Shown: positions 40,236-50,414 of the stretch, piece after piece | Position numbering within the stretch: position 1 is the stretch's first letter | Layout: every line of letters begins with the position of its first letter | From: Rhea pennata | Lineage: Eukaryota > Chordata > Aves > Rheiformes > Rheidae | Assembly: GCF_028389875.1 (NCBI RefSeq) | Contig: NC_084678.1 | Coordinates: forward strand, 12,740,899-12,804,898 | DNA: 64,000 nucleotides | Direction of reading: 5' to 3' | The notes under the pieces: generated by a model | What the model was told of the DNA's origin: nothing | The model's input: the letters and a program-made list of their open reading frames with translations, nothing else | The model's database searches: none | Position numbers and translations under genes: made by a program

Positions 40236-41309
40236 GGGTACTGAGGCCAGAACTCACTGCGTACCTGGACCTTCACGCAGCAACCCTGGTACCAGCTAAA
40301 GAAAATGCTCTGACACAACAAGGAACAACAACTCAGGTTAGTCATTTGTAGAGTCCCCTGGCTACACATGGGGCTTTGCAGGCAAAAAGGCAATGGGCCA
40401 AGCTCTCTGAAGTGCCCAGTTCCCACTGACCTCTTCTGCAGTTAACTGGAAGTTCGATGCTGAGCTCTTTGGAAAAAAACCTCTCTTCAAGCAAGACAAT
40501 GGAAACTGCTAGAGATCGAGCATTTTGAGTGCCTGTTACGTTCTCAGGGAACAGACCAGCAGCTCAGCTTCCTCCTGTGGACCATAGAAACATAGAGACC
40601 ACAAGTAGTATTTTTTTATTTCTGAAGTATCTAAAGATGCTGGGACACCAACAAAGCCTGAAAGCAGATGGGCAGCGAGTCCTTTCACCCTGCCACTGAC
40701 TTCATGAACCCCACCGAAGCCTGGAGGCTTAAAAATTTGGAGACATTAACAAAGCACTAACTTTGACTCTAGGCAATCATAATTAGCCACTTACATGCAC
40801 ATAAGCTTTGCTTGCACCCTCCCATGGCAGGCAGACTCCCCCACTTATAAAATACGCCTTAACTGATCTGCCAGAGGCAATAAAGTCAGTCAGGGGCAGA
40901 ACAAGATTAAAGATCTAGAGATTTCCAGTACCCTGAAATACCCAATTAAACTACACTGCCTTGGTCTACTGCCAACTATGAGGAAATTACTCTAGCAAGG
41001 AGCATTCCAAAGAACTTGCAGACAGGCTCATGCTCCCACTACAAACTGTATTAACTAAATGGCCAATCTGGCTATGGAACAATTTTACAAATACTTAAGC
41101 TACAAATTAAGAGCGCATTTGAGAGCTGTGCTGTCAAGCTAGCTGTCATCTTAGCTGCAGCATCACCAGTATATGAGCTTATTTTATAACTGAACCCCAC
41201 AAATCCCACCCAGCAACCTGCATTTGAAGTGGGGGTCTGTGAAGATTACTGACCGTCCACTGAAATTTGCCAGAACCAAGTTAGCCTGTATGTATTTTAG
41301 GACATGGGA
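40236..41309. other. ANKRD60 3' flank / 3' UTR, no other gene seen
   Basis: Unique sequence between the CpG island and the ANKRD60 stop. The minus strand carries AATAAA at 40620-40615, a candidate end for the ANKRD60 transcript that would give a 3' UTR of about 700 bases. Confidence 0.45.
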
Positions 41310-41578
41310 TCATATGTCTGCTGCAAGGCTTGATTCAGAAACGATGGATGGCAAAGCACCAGCTGCTTTCTTCTTCAACTCGAAGCGGAACACGGTGCGT
41401 TCACTCTGCTTCTGGCCCAGCAAACGGGCAAGGCTCACTGCAGTTTGTCCCTCGTGATCTGGGTCAAAAGCTTGTGCCCCATAGCTAAGCAACAGTTCAA
41501 TACAGGCACAGTGGCCCATGACAGCAGCAACGTGAAGAGCAGTTCTTCCCAGAGGGGTTTTAAAATGCAAATCTGCAC
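41310..41578 (-). CDS. ANKRD60: ANKRD60 exon 4 (ankyrin repeats and stop)
   Basis: Acceptor gctttctgcag. The first two bases complete Gly158. The classic ankyrin core TPLGRTALHVAAVMGH follows, and the frame ends with TGA at 41312-41310. Confidence 0.92.
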
Positions 41579-44500
41579 CTGCAGAAAGCACACGGAGTCC
41601 GAGTTTGACAAGGCATATGACAAGGAAGATATGCCACCTGCAGGCCAGAATTTACTTCACTTTTTTTGCTGAAGGCAGCTGGCTTTAGTCACAGTCTAAT
41701 CACTGGAATTAACAATTCTATCTACTGAACAAATACTCCTACCTTCAGGCAGATATGGCTAACGTACAACAATTTGATGTTCTTTGTTCTGTTCAGGGGA
41801 CCTCTACCTGCTTTGTCCTAGCTGGGCACCACCATTGCTTCTGCACTGAGAGTTGTCACTTATTGAGAGACAATAATGCCATCCTTTAAACAAGGTTCCT
41901 CATGGATACTGACAGATTCAAGAACTTGGATTGAAGAGAACGCTATTCAACAAAGTGCTTCCCCCCACCCCAGCAATCATTTTTTAATCACTGAAAATGA
42001 TAACAAATACTTGCCCTTTCATTCAGGACATTCAAGTGACCTGAACTGACCTAAAGGACTGTCTACTGTGCAAATGCAAGTATCTAGGGAAACTACGTTT
42101 ATTCAGTTGCAAAGCAACTAAAAATGCAAAGGCCAGAGCCCTGAAACTAACACTTGCAACTCTTATTGCATCTCAGTGACTGATAAAAGCATTGGCATAG
42201 GACTGATAAAAAGTTAAGCTTTTCTAGGTCCTGAGAAAATAGCAATAAATGACATTTGCAGAATGGAAGTCAGAATCAGAAATCATGTTTCCTGTATGAG
42301 TTTCCTGCTTTCACACTGAAAGCCAATATAGTTAGAGCAAGGGCAGTTTTTACTGTTTTCAAGGACTGATGTGCTGCATATGTTCTCCACCTCAAAGACA
42401 AAATATGCAAAACAATTTGGGTAAAATTTTATGATCGTGTTAAGCAGAAAGATACTCTGGTGTTTGGCACAGTTCTTTTCTTGTAACTATGTAAGAATAT
42501 TACCATGTCTCAGGAGAAACTCAGCAGTTCTGACATGGCCCCTGTGGCTGGCAACAAACAGGGCCACAAAAGCTCGGTGTGCTACCCATTCCTTCCTCCG
42601 CTCTGGCCCCAGAAATTCTGCATATGGAGTGGTGCCTGCAAAGTCTTCTGTAACTCCCAGATGGGCTAGCTGCAAAATAAACAGAAATCTTTTAATCTGT
42701 TTCTAAAGGCTAACTTGCTTCTTTCTAGATATCAACAAAGACATATATCTGTACCTAGGGGATGCTTGTACACTTCATAAATCACTCCGAGACTAGTCAA
42801 ATAATTTGTACTTCTTTCCTATTCTCCTGTCTCACCTGGATTCTCTGCTAGCTGATGATATTTACTTATAGCCATCCCTTAGAGGGAGCATGAATATAGG
42901 TTTTCCTTTTGTATATAGGACTACAAAATCTTACAGGAACTTCATCTCTTTGTAATCCCTATTATTCTCATTATCAGGTCTGTTCCCAGCTGATTTAAAA
43001 GTTTTGGGGAAGAAGATCAAGACAAACAGTATGACCATGTTATCCCAGTTTCCTTATGAGCTAGGCTATTCAGGCGAGACTTTGGGGTTTAATTCCAGCC
43101 AGCACACAACTCACAAGCATTAGCAGCTCCAGGAAATATACTCCTATATTACCTTCAACCCCAGAAAGAGCTTCCTTGGTTTAAAAACAAAAAAACAAAC
43201 AAAAAAACCAAAAAACAAACAAACAAAAAAAGCAAAAAAAACAAACATAAGCACCCACAATCCACATATCAGCTCTAAAGTGCTGCTCAGAGGCCTCCTG
43301 GGAACAATTTTCAGGTGCCTCATGGTGCTGTTCTTCACAAGAAATCAGTTCCAGATTTGACTACATCTTCCAGAATGCATCAGTTTCCAGTTTCCTCATA
43401 TAGTAAGCAGAAGCCCATTATCAGAACAGCTGCAGAATTATTTCTTTGAAAAGCCAATTTTTAGTTGAAAATAAACAATGTCACAAGATTTGTGTGGAGT
43501 TTTTATAGCAACACATCTTTTATTTCAAACAACACTGTTGTCTTTGTGGTGCATCCGTTTCCTGCTCAACACAGAGTAGGAAGTTTTTTTTAGCATACAG
43601 AATTCAAACCATGGTGGGGGGGGAGAGAGAAAGAAAAAAAACCATTTTGCCCAACAGCAAAATGCAAGCCATTTGTGGCACAAAGCAGAACAGCTGCTTA
43701 CCAGTGAACTGCAACACTACACAACAGTTAACGATAGAAAGGGAAGAACCCTGCGGTATCCATTTGCAATGGTTGGGGAATGCGGAAGAACAGAATGCAA
43801 TTAGCCAAGTTGGAACTTGGCCAGGGCAACAGAGATAATGGTTCTTTCTTTATAAAAGGTGCCAAAAGATATTTCATGACCACATCTGTTCAGGCCTGAA
43901 GGTTTGCAGTACAAATCAGTTACACAGAGTACCCTGTGTTTCTGCTGAGACAACATTTCAGTGCTAAATCATGAAAGCAGCATGCCCTCTATTGAAGCAT
44001 CAGAAACTATGTCCCACAAAAATCAAAGCTTTTTCACTAATCAAACTTGACAGCATCACAAACTCAAGATGGTCCATCAACTAGCAGGTAAAGAGGAGAA
44101 CTTGGGGAATGTCTCCTGCTCGCTGATTTTGGCAGTCAGCTGTTTTGAAGGAGTACAGATTCCCATTCTTACTTTGGAGTCAGCATGGTCAGTGGAGTAC
44201 AAACCAAGAAACACAGTTTCTGCCTCTGATTCACATAGTATTAGCCAAGTCTCTTAGCCTCACTGTAATGCCTGAGAACAAAAAAAACCTCATCTTTTAA
44301 CTAAAGGACCAAGTATCTTTTGTTCAGAAAACATATTATGAAAGCAAAATGGCAGTCAACTGGAGTAAGAAAATCTAACTTCTTTTCATAAACTAGGATA
44401 AGCAGGGGGCAAGAAAAGCAGTCTGTAAATATACCATCAGAAGTGCTACAAAGCTACACAACAGAGAAAAGAAAAAACTTGCACTCCAACTGTATGTGCT

Positions 44501-45987
44501 GTTTGCCTATAGTAGCAAAATGTCTTACTTCTAAACCAAACTGTATTAAGGATTGACTCCTCCTTCAGTCTTACCTTGACTCCCATCCTCAGATTATCAG
44601 TTGCTTTTAAATCTCAATTTTCAGAATTAAACTGTTGCAAGGACCACAACCAATTCATATAATTTTTATAATAAGACTCCCCCATTAAAGACTTCCCCAC
44701 TACTTGCTCTATAAAAACTTGTTTTATAAAAGCATTTAGACCTTCAATAATATACTTTTAGCATTTCCACATATAGTACCCTCCTGTTCACAGAAGTAAC
44801 AGGATCTACCTTCACAGTCTCTCCTTTTGCAGCAGCTGCTACAAGACGTCCCCAGCCATCTTGTCGCCAGATGCACATTGTAATTGTTCCACCAGGGACA
44901 ATCTCATTGTCCTTAAACGTAGAATCATCTAGCAGATCTACTGCAGGGAGTTATAAAGTAAAAGAAAAGGAAGTCAACATACCCTCAGAGATGACGACCA
45001 GTTAAAAAAAGTCGTGGTTGAATTTTTAGACATGTTGTTGTTCTCCAGTTTTGCTACCTAACATCCCAAGGAGGCTTTGGTCCAAGCGTGCTAAAGCTAT
45101 GAAAACACAGATGTATTCTCAGCCTGGAAAAGGCTGAAGTAAAGTGCTAATAGGGTAATATGGTTGAAGTCCACAGAAAGTTACAGTTAGCATATTAAAC
45201 ACAAAGACTGCAGGAGAAGATACGTGCACCTACACACAGTGTCTTTATTTTAAAAATAAAACACCAATTCCAGTTTGAAGACATGGAGATAGCAAATAGC
45301 AGGAAGAGGTTACTTGGTTTTAAGTAACACACTTGGTTTTAAGTAACACACTTAACCAAACTTAAAGAAAGGACTTTTCTTAGTATCTCTGCTTGCTACC
45401 TGAAAAATTAAGTACTCCAAACACACTCAGCTAATCTAACAGGAAACAGCATTACTTCACATAGTTCTAACTTCACATAGTTCTAACTTCAAGAAGATCA
45501 ACCAGAACCTTGCTAAAGCTATGCTAGGCTGTGCTAAATCAGTCAGGTATTAGCACTGGCTGTTGACAAACCAGGCAGGAATTCACAGATCACCACTTGC
45601 AATTACCTAAGAAGGTCCTGATGAGTAGATTTTACCTCTAAGCAGCAGGAAGCAAAGTTAATTGTTAAGAGCTGAATTCCAGGTACCATATGGTAAAAAG
45701 AGGATCAGATCTCTGATCTTCATCCAAGTAAGTACCATGCTAGTCACCACTAACAGGTACGGGGATACTGAGAACAATCTCCAAGGCTCCTACAGAGGTT
45801 ACAGGTTCCTACCTTCATCCAGGTATTGAAGTCGCTGGAAATTAATGGGTATCCCAGTCAGTAATTCCAGATGGGGCTTAAGCTTCTTCAAAGTCAAGTC
45901 ATTTTGGCATTGAGGTAGTGAAAAGATCTCATTTGTTTCAGCTATGCACAGCTGGACACTAAAGGTCCGTGGGGGCAAAAAAGACAT
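41310..45987 (-). CDS. ANKRD60: Ankyrin repeat domain protein 60, 4 exons
   Basis: The minus-strand exons, in coding order, are 45987-45813, 44940-44810, 42669-42504 and 41578-41310. They join in consistent phase (1, 0, 1) into 246 codons plus TGA. Residues about 9-85 look like a ubiquitin-like fold: FSVQLCIAETNEIFSLP, the LTLKKLKPHLELLTGIP helix, the QRLQYLDE strand, then a PGGTITMCIW strand. Residues about 130-225 are ankyrin repeats: HRGHVRTAEFLLRHGADLHF, the well-kept GRTALHVAAVMGHCACIELL, and HEGQTAVSLARLLGQ. The Ubl-plus-ankyrin layout and the place between CIMIP1 and PPP4R1L identify ANKRD60, which has no established function and is mainly testis-expressed in human. The protein is shorter than human ANKRD60 (about 345 aa). 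The frame stays open for some way upstream of the chosen ATG without another Met, so the 5' end may be incomplete. No CpG island marks its start. Confidence 0.85.
42504..42669 (-). CDS. ANKRD60: ANKRD60 exon 3 (first ankyrin repeat)
   Basis: Acceptor ttattttgcag, donor CATG|gtaata. Residues 103-157 plus one base, containing ALFVASHRGHVRTAEFLLRH. Confidence 0.9.
43181..43245. repeat. A-rich (AAAC)n repeat
   Basis: Runs of A interrupted by single C or CC in ANKRD60 intron 2. A simple low-complexity repeat. Confidence 0.8.
44190..44280 (+). mobile_element. Possible MIR-like SINE relic
   Basis: The segment TGCCTCTGATTCACATAGTA followed by TTAGCCAAGTCTCTTAGCCTC resembles the MIR stretch in which a TGTGACCTTGGGCAAGT motif is followed by TTAACCTCT. 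It is old, diverged and lies in ANKRD60 intron 2 on the strand opposite the gene. Confidence 0.45.
44810..44940 (-). CDS. ANKRD60: ANKRD60 exon 2 (rest of Ubl)
   Basis: Acceptor tccctgcag, donor AAG|gtagat. Completes Val59, then residues 60-102, including PGGTITMCIWRQDGWGRLV. Confidence 0.88.
45312..45350. repeat. 19-bp tandem duplication
   Basis: Two exact copies of ACTTGGTTTTAAGTAACAC back to back in ANKRD60 intron 1. Confidence 0.9.
45454..45491. repeat. 16-bp tandem duplication
   Basis: Two exact copies of ACTTCACATAGTTCTA plus a partial third, about 100 bp from the 19-bp duplication in the same intron. Confidence 0.9.
45813..45987 (-). CDS. ANKRD60: ANKRD60 exon 1 (start of Ubl)
   Basis: Residues 1-58 plus one base. 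The ATG at 45987-45985 is the only Met before the Ubl region. Donor GAAG|gtagga. A true upstream exon cannot be excluded. Confidence 0.75.
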
Positions 45988-45989
45988 AG

Positions 45990-47094
45990 TAATGAATCTA
46001 CTCCCGATAAGAAGTTTGAGAGCTTTTCCTCTTTTAGGAGTTTGATACCATTTTAAGGGCTGGAGTATAGATCTGGTAGTAGTTCTTCCCTCCCCTGGAA
46101 ATTCCCCTAATCAAAACTGCCTATGTCATTAAGGATAGATTTGCTTGTCTAGCACATTATGATATCCAGGCAGCATAAACTGACATCACAGTTGTTTGGT
46201 GTGCACACGCGACATAATAGGCTATACGAACTGATCAGAGAGCATCCATGCATAACAGAGGTGTGATTATAGAAAGGGATTTTTGTTGTCCTTGACCATG
46301 TTTTGATTTTCACTAGGATGATAAAAGTTTGCTTGGAAGACAGGCAGCAGAGAAACAGAAGTAACTCAGGAAAATACCTTCCTTCGGTGTTAGTCATCAT
46401 GCTGTCTGTATTTTATATTCCTGTTTTCTTTGTTCAAATTTAGACCTCAAACTACATGTTTAGTTTCAAGTGAAGAAGAAAGCATACGGCTGTTTTATTT
46501 GTTTGTTTCCAGTTTATTGCAGAAGAGTCTTGTGTCCTATTCAAAATGTGTGGGTAGGCATAATGGGAGGGGGGGGAAGAGAGCAGAAGATCATTTGCTA
46601 TCCTTACTTTTGCATCAGCTGAAAGCCTGTAGAAAAGGAGGAGGGAGATTATATATTCCTTAGCAGCAGCTGAGATAAGTTCTAGAGTACAGAATGGAAC
46701 TGCCAGTGAGCAAATGAAAACACAACTAAGATGGTGATTGCAGCAGCAACATATACAGGAAGGCTCCTGAGAAGGGCAGGAAAACCAACCCATCAGGCAG
46801 GCACCACTAATATTTTTTCTTTTCCTAAGGACCCAGCAACTATGTAGAGTTCTTTAACACAAGAAGCCTGAAAACAACACTGAAGTGAAATACCAGTCCA
46901 GAACATCCTTACGGAGTGAGGTTTGAAGAGGGAAGGTTTTTAAAATAAGGATTTGAAAGCCAGTCTCACCCAGCACATGACTTCTCTATTTAAAATAGAC
47001 TTTGCTAGAGTTTTCGTTAGAACAATTTGAGTTTCAAAGCCCTTTTGGCACACCCCCTTTAAGGAAAAAGGGCAGAAAGAGCTGTGTCAAATCT
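45990..47094. other. Intergenic gap between PPP4R1L 3' end and ANKRD60 5' end
   Basis: About 1.1 kb separating two genes on the same strand. It should contain the ANKRD60 promoter and 5' UTR, but no CpG cluster or clear core promoter was recognised. A short G8 run lies near 46568. Open frames on both strands are unsupported. Confidence 0.45.
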
Positions 47095-47114
47095 CTGGCC
47101 ATCTACAGGTTTTT

Positions 47115-47120
47115 TTTATT
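47115..47120 (-). terminator. Distal candidate poly(A) signal of PPP4R1L
   Basis: AATAAA on the minus strand, directly downstream of a miR-101 8-mer complement (47122-47129). It competes with another hexamer at 47276-47271. Confidence 0.35.
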
Positions 47121-47121
47121 A

Positions 47122-47129
47122 TACAGTAC
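47122..47129 (-). promoter_or_regulatory. miR-101 8-mer target match, site 3
   Basis: GTACTGTA on the minus strand, the perfect 8-mer complement of the miR-101-3p seed, just before the distal AATAAA. Confidence 0.4.
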
Positions 47130-47270
47130 AATAAATTCCACACTCAACCCTGGTTTAAGAGATGACAAAATGTTTATGCTTGGGAGACACTTCCTTAACC
47201 AAAAAACGCATTCATGTTCCATTAATGACAAAAGTCAGTTACAAGTTAACTTCATAAAACAGTCACAGGA

Positions 47271-47276
47271 TTTATT
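47271..47276 (-). terminator. Proximal candidate poly(A) signal of PPP4R1L
   Basis: AATAAA on the minus strand, about 3 kb after the stop codon. Confidence 0.35.
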
Positions 47277-48197
47277 GAGATAAATACAAATAAAAAGTTA
47301 CATAGATTCTCTACTCTGACAAATGAGTGGCACTTCCAGAGTGTCCCCACTTATTTGGGCTCTAAATAACATTGTGTACAGACACAACTGCCACTAGGGC
47401 AGCATCCTGTTAGATGTGTACACCATACATAACATACCAGTGAGTCTGAATTCTAAGCAACATGACTAACATGCTTTGGATTACAAGTGCCTGATAATTA
47501 CCTATAGTATATCCAAGCAATATTGCACCACTAACATTATTTTCACGTTCCTTAGTCAGAAATCTTTTAAAGGGGGTATTCTTACTGCTTTTGTGCAAGT
47601 GGATCAACTATCTATCTTTGCTCCATCTGTCTTTTTAAAATATAAATTTTTGCATAATTTAAACAACCCAGAGAACTGTATGTGAACACATAGCTTTACT
47701 CTTCATTGCATACATTTGTCTAGTACAAGATGTAAAGTGCAGTCTTTAGTCATGCTGAAATCATATTTCTAGTATAAAATTAAAACAAAAAAAAAGCAAA
47801 CCTTGCAAAGGTTAAGCCTGTTTCATACACCTGCACATTGCCTACAAATAAAAGAACTATGTTGTAATCTCCTATTAGTGCATGCAACTACAGTTTTAAC
47901 AACTTTAAAAGCTCTGCTGAAATCATATCATTTAAAATAGACACGAATTTCTGGAGCTAGAGAGGTACCAAAATATTTTAAAAAACCAAGAACTTTGTTT
48001 AGCTTTTTAGTTAAATTTTTGTAACTAGTGGCTTACAGTTTACACATGTTCTAATTAAAAATTTTAATGAAAACTACCCAAATATTCTAAAACATATAGA
48101 AGCTTGTGTTTTTCAGTGGATTATTGCAAGGAAAGGTAATTACTTAAGATTACTTGACAAACAAACGAGGTTGTATTAATGTTTGAAGTATCTAATT

Positions 48198-48209
48198 TAT
48201 ATACAGTAC
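48198..48209 (-). promoter_or_regulatory. miR-101 8-mer overlapping Pumilio site, site 2
   Basis: The minus strand reads GTACTGTATATA: the miR-101 8-mer GTACTGTA (48209-48202) overlaps the Pumilio element TGTATATA (48205-48198). A further TGTACATA lies at 48231-48224. Confidence 0.45.
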
Positions 48210-48913
48210 ATTTAAAACATTTATATGTACACATCTAAAAAATTTTTGATCAGTACTGAGAAATTTAATGAGCTGTTAATAAAAAACAAAAGTAAACCCT
48301 TGTCAGAACAGTCTTAGAAAACTTGAACTGTTAGAAAATACCAGTATAACGCCAGCATTAGAAAAAGATATTAGAATTAGAAAAAATTAATTTTTTGCTA
48401 AGAAATTGCAATCCTAAAAAGTCTGTATTGAAGAGCATTTGTTTTAAATTATAAAAAATATTTTAAGAAAAAGTAGAATGTTGCAGAATTTACAGAGTTT
48501 ATACTGTTTACTGTAATAGCAGTGATAGCAACGGTGTTTTTGACTATAACTTCTGAAAGCATTTTATGATCTTGCAAGAAAACAATTTATTACAAATACT
48601 GTACATTATAATACAAAACTAGTTAGACAGACCTATACAAAACTGAACCCTCCAAAAAAATACAGAGCCTGCTGAGGAACCTACTTGCAGTATTGTAGAC
48701 AACCCAGATTAAAAAGAAAGAAAGAAAAAAAGAAAGTACTTATAGTTTCTGCAAAAAATTAGTTGAACTACTTAATTAGTACAGTAATGAAATAAGGGGA
48801 AAGAAATATTCCCACTGGTCTACTTATGATACTTTCTTTGTGTGAACAAAATAATTTGTTATTACGTGAGACCGTTCTTTAGCAATTAGGCATTCATTTT
48901 TGGATAGGCCATA

Positions 48914-49080
48914 CATTAACTGCAGATTTGAGACACAACAGGATCCACCCAAAAGTATCAGCTTTCCAAAACCCTAAAAAATTACTGAGAATCTTTCAAA
49001 AAAATTTTTTTCAGGTCCTACGTTAACTGCAGATTTAGGGCACAACAGAGGACAAGATCCACCAAAAAGCATCAGTTTTA
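48914..49080. repeat. Diverged local duplication of about 55-60 bp
   Basis: The segment 48914-48966 and the segment 49021-49080 share TTAACTGCAGATTT, CACAACAG, GATCCACC and the ending AAAG.ATCAG.TTT in the same order, about 108 bp apart, with small gaps. Lies in the candidate PPP4R1L 3' UTR. Confidence 0.8.
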
Positions 49081-49146
49081 TAGTTTTGAAAAATGGTTAA
49101 AAACTAGCAGATTAAGAGAATTTTGTCAACATAAATGGCAAACATT

Positions 49147-49232
49147 CATGTGTATGTATATGTGTGGGTGCATGTATATAAACATATATGTATGTATATA
49201 CACACATGAACACACAAATGAACATTTACCAT
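49147..49232. repeat. TG/TA-rich inverted microsatellite
   Basis: Alternating purine-pyrimidine sequence in which a left TGTGTATGTATATGTGTG part is mirrored by a right ATGTATGTATATACACACAT part. It could fold back or adopt Z-like structure. Confidence 0.7.
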
Positions 49233-50001
49233 TTGGAGCACTGCAGAATTTAGATATCCCAGATAAAATCTCCTTACCTCTTAGTCAGGAATGAAATAGC
49301 AGATTCTCAGGGACTGGATGCTGGACCAGTTAAAAGGTGTTTCTTCCAAATCAGGTGTGCATGAAAGACACGTACAAAACTTAAGCACTCTGTAAAACTC
49401 TGTAATATTCTTCTGAAGATATATCTCACGTTCCAGAAACTGAATCCCTTAACTGAAGTGAACTTTACTAGGGTAGAAAGAGTAATTTTCAGTTTGCGAA
49501 ATGAAAAGTCTATATCCAACTATAAGCTGTTGCAGTAATGAAAACAGTGTTAACATCTGTAAGACTATAGTTTAGAAATAACAAAGTAATAGAAAAGTCA
49601 CAGTATACAAATAATGTTGAACTCTGTGCTTTAAAAAAATATCACATCAAGTAAAAATGAACCATGCCTTAATTTCAACAAATTAACCACTGTATAAAAT
49701 GAAATTATTTTTGAGCTTTTTCACTGATATGGGATTAAATTCTTCATCATTTTTTTGCTAAATTTTAAGAGCTATTCACATATATACACGTTTTCAGTAA
49801 GAATGCAACTATAAGCAATACAAAAGCAACAATAAAAATGAGGAAGGAATATCCTTACTTAAATCTGCTATCAAGGTTTTAAAATTAAGAAACCATTCCA
49901 AGTTTATAGCAGACAGCTCTGCTACTGGACTTGTCTGTCTTTTTGTACATTAAGGAATATGAAACCTGATTACACCAGAACACTGAATACATGTAAGAAT
50001 T

Positions 50002-50013
50002 TATATACAGTAC
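50002..50013 (-). promoter_or_regulatory. miR-101 8-mer overlapping Pumilio site, site 1
   Basis: Minus-strand GTACTGTATATA, identical to the composite at 48209-48198, about 250 bases after the PPP4R1L stop codon. The flanking bases match as well (forward 17-mer AATTTATATACAGTACA at both places). Confidence 0.45.
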
Positions 50014-50259
50014 AGAACTGCAGGCTGACAACAGAATTATCACCTACACTTACAAGAACAAAAAAATAACTGCTAATGCATATCATGCACAGCTGTAGAT
50101 GAAAAGTGGTCATCAAACGAAGATCACTGCATTTCTGAACAGGCTGCTTCCAGCTCAAGTAGATGACAACAGGTTCTTTTCTTATTTGTCCATGTCATTC
50201 ATATTAAGTGTGAACATGAGGCAAATAACCATTTTGATGTTTGTGGTTTATAGAACACA

Positions 50260-50414
50260 TTAGTTTTGTTTTTCAATCGAAGTATTGTCCATGTTATTCT
50301 GCTTTAGTTTTATGGTGGCAAAAAAGGACACATCTTGGTCTCTGTCAGACTGCAAAGCTAGAACCGTCTCTTCTGCAGCTTCTAGATGAGGATTGCCAAC
50401 ACTTTTAAAATAAG
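50260..50414 (-). CDS. PPP4R1L: PPP4R1L terminal exon (762-812, stop)
   Basis: Acceptor ttattctag. The first two bases complete Ala762. NPHLEAAEETVLALQSDRDQ and VSFFATIKLK follow, and TAA lies at 50262-50260. The tail differs clearly from that of PPP4R1. Confidence 0.92.

Larger units (their letters stand above)
47095..50259 (-). other. PPP4R1L: Candidate PPP4R1L 3' UTR
   Basis: About 3 kb of AT-rich, non-repetitive sequence follows the PPP4R1L stop. On the minus strand, AATAAA hexamers occur at 47276-47271 and 47120-47115, either of which could end the transcript. The stretch carries three perfect miR-101 8-mer complements and Pumilio-type UGUANAUA sites (see separate entries), which fits a regulated 3' UTR. 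The end point is inferred, and nearer hexamer variants could be used instead. Confidence 0.45.
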
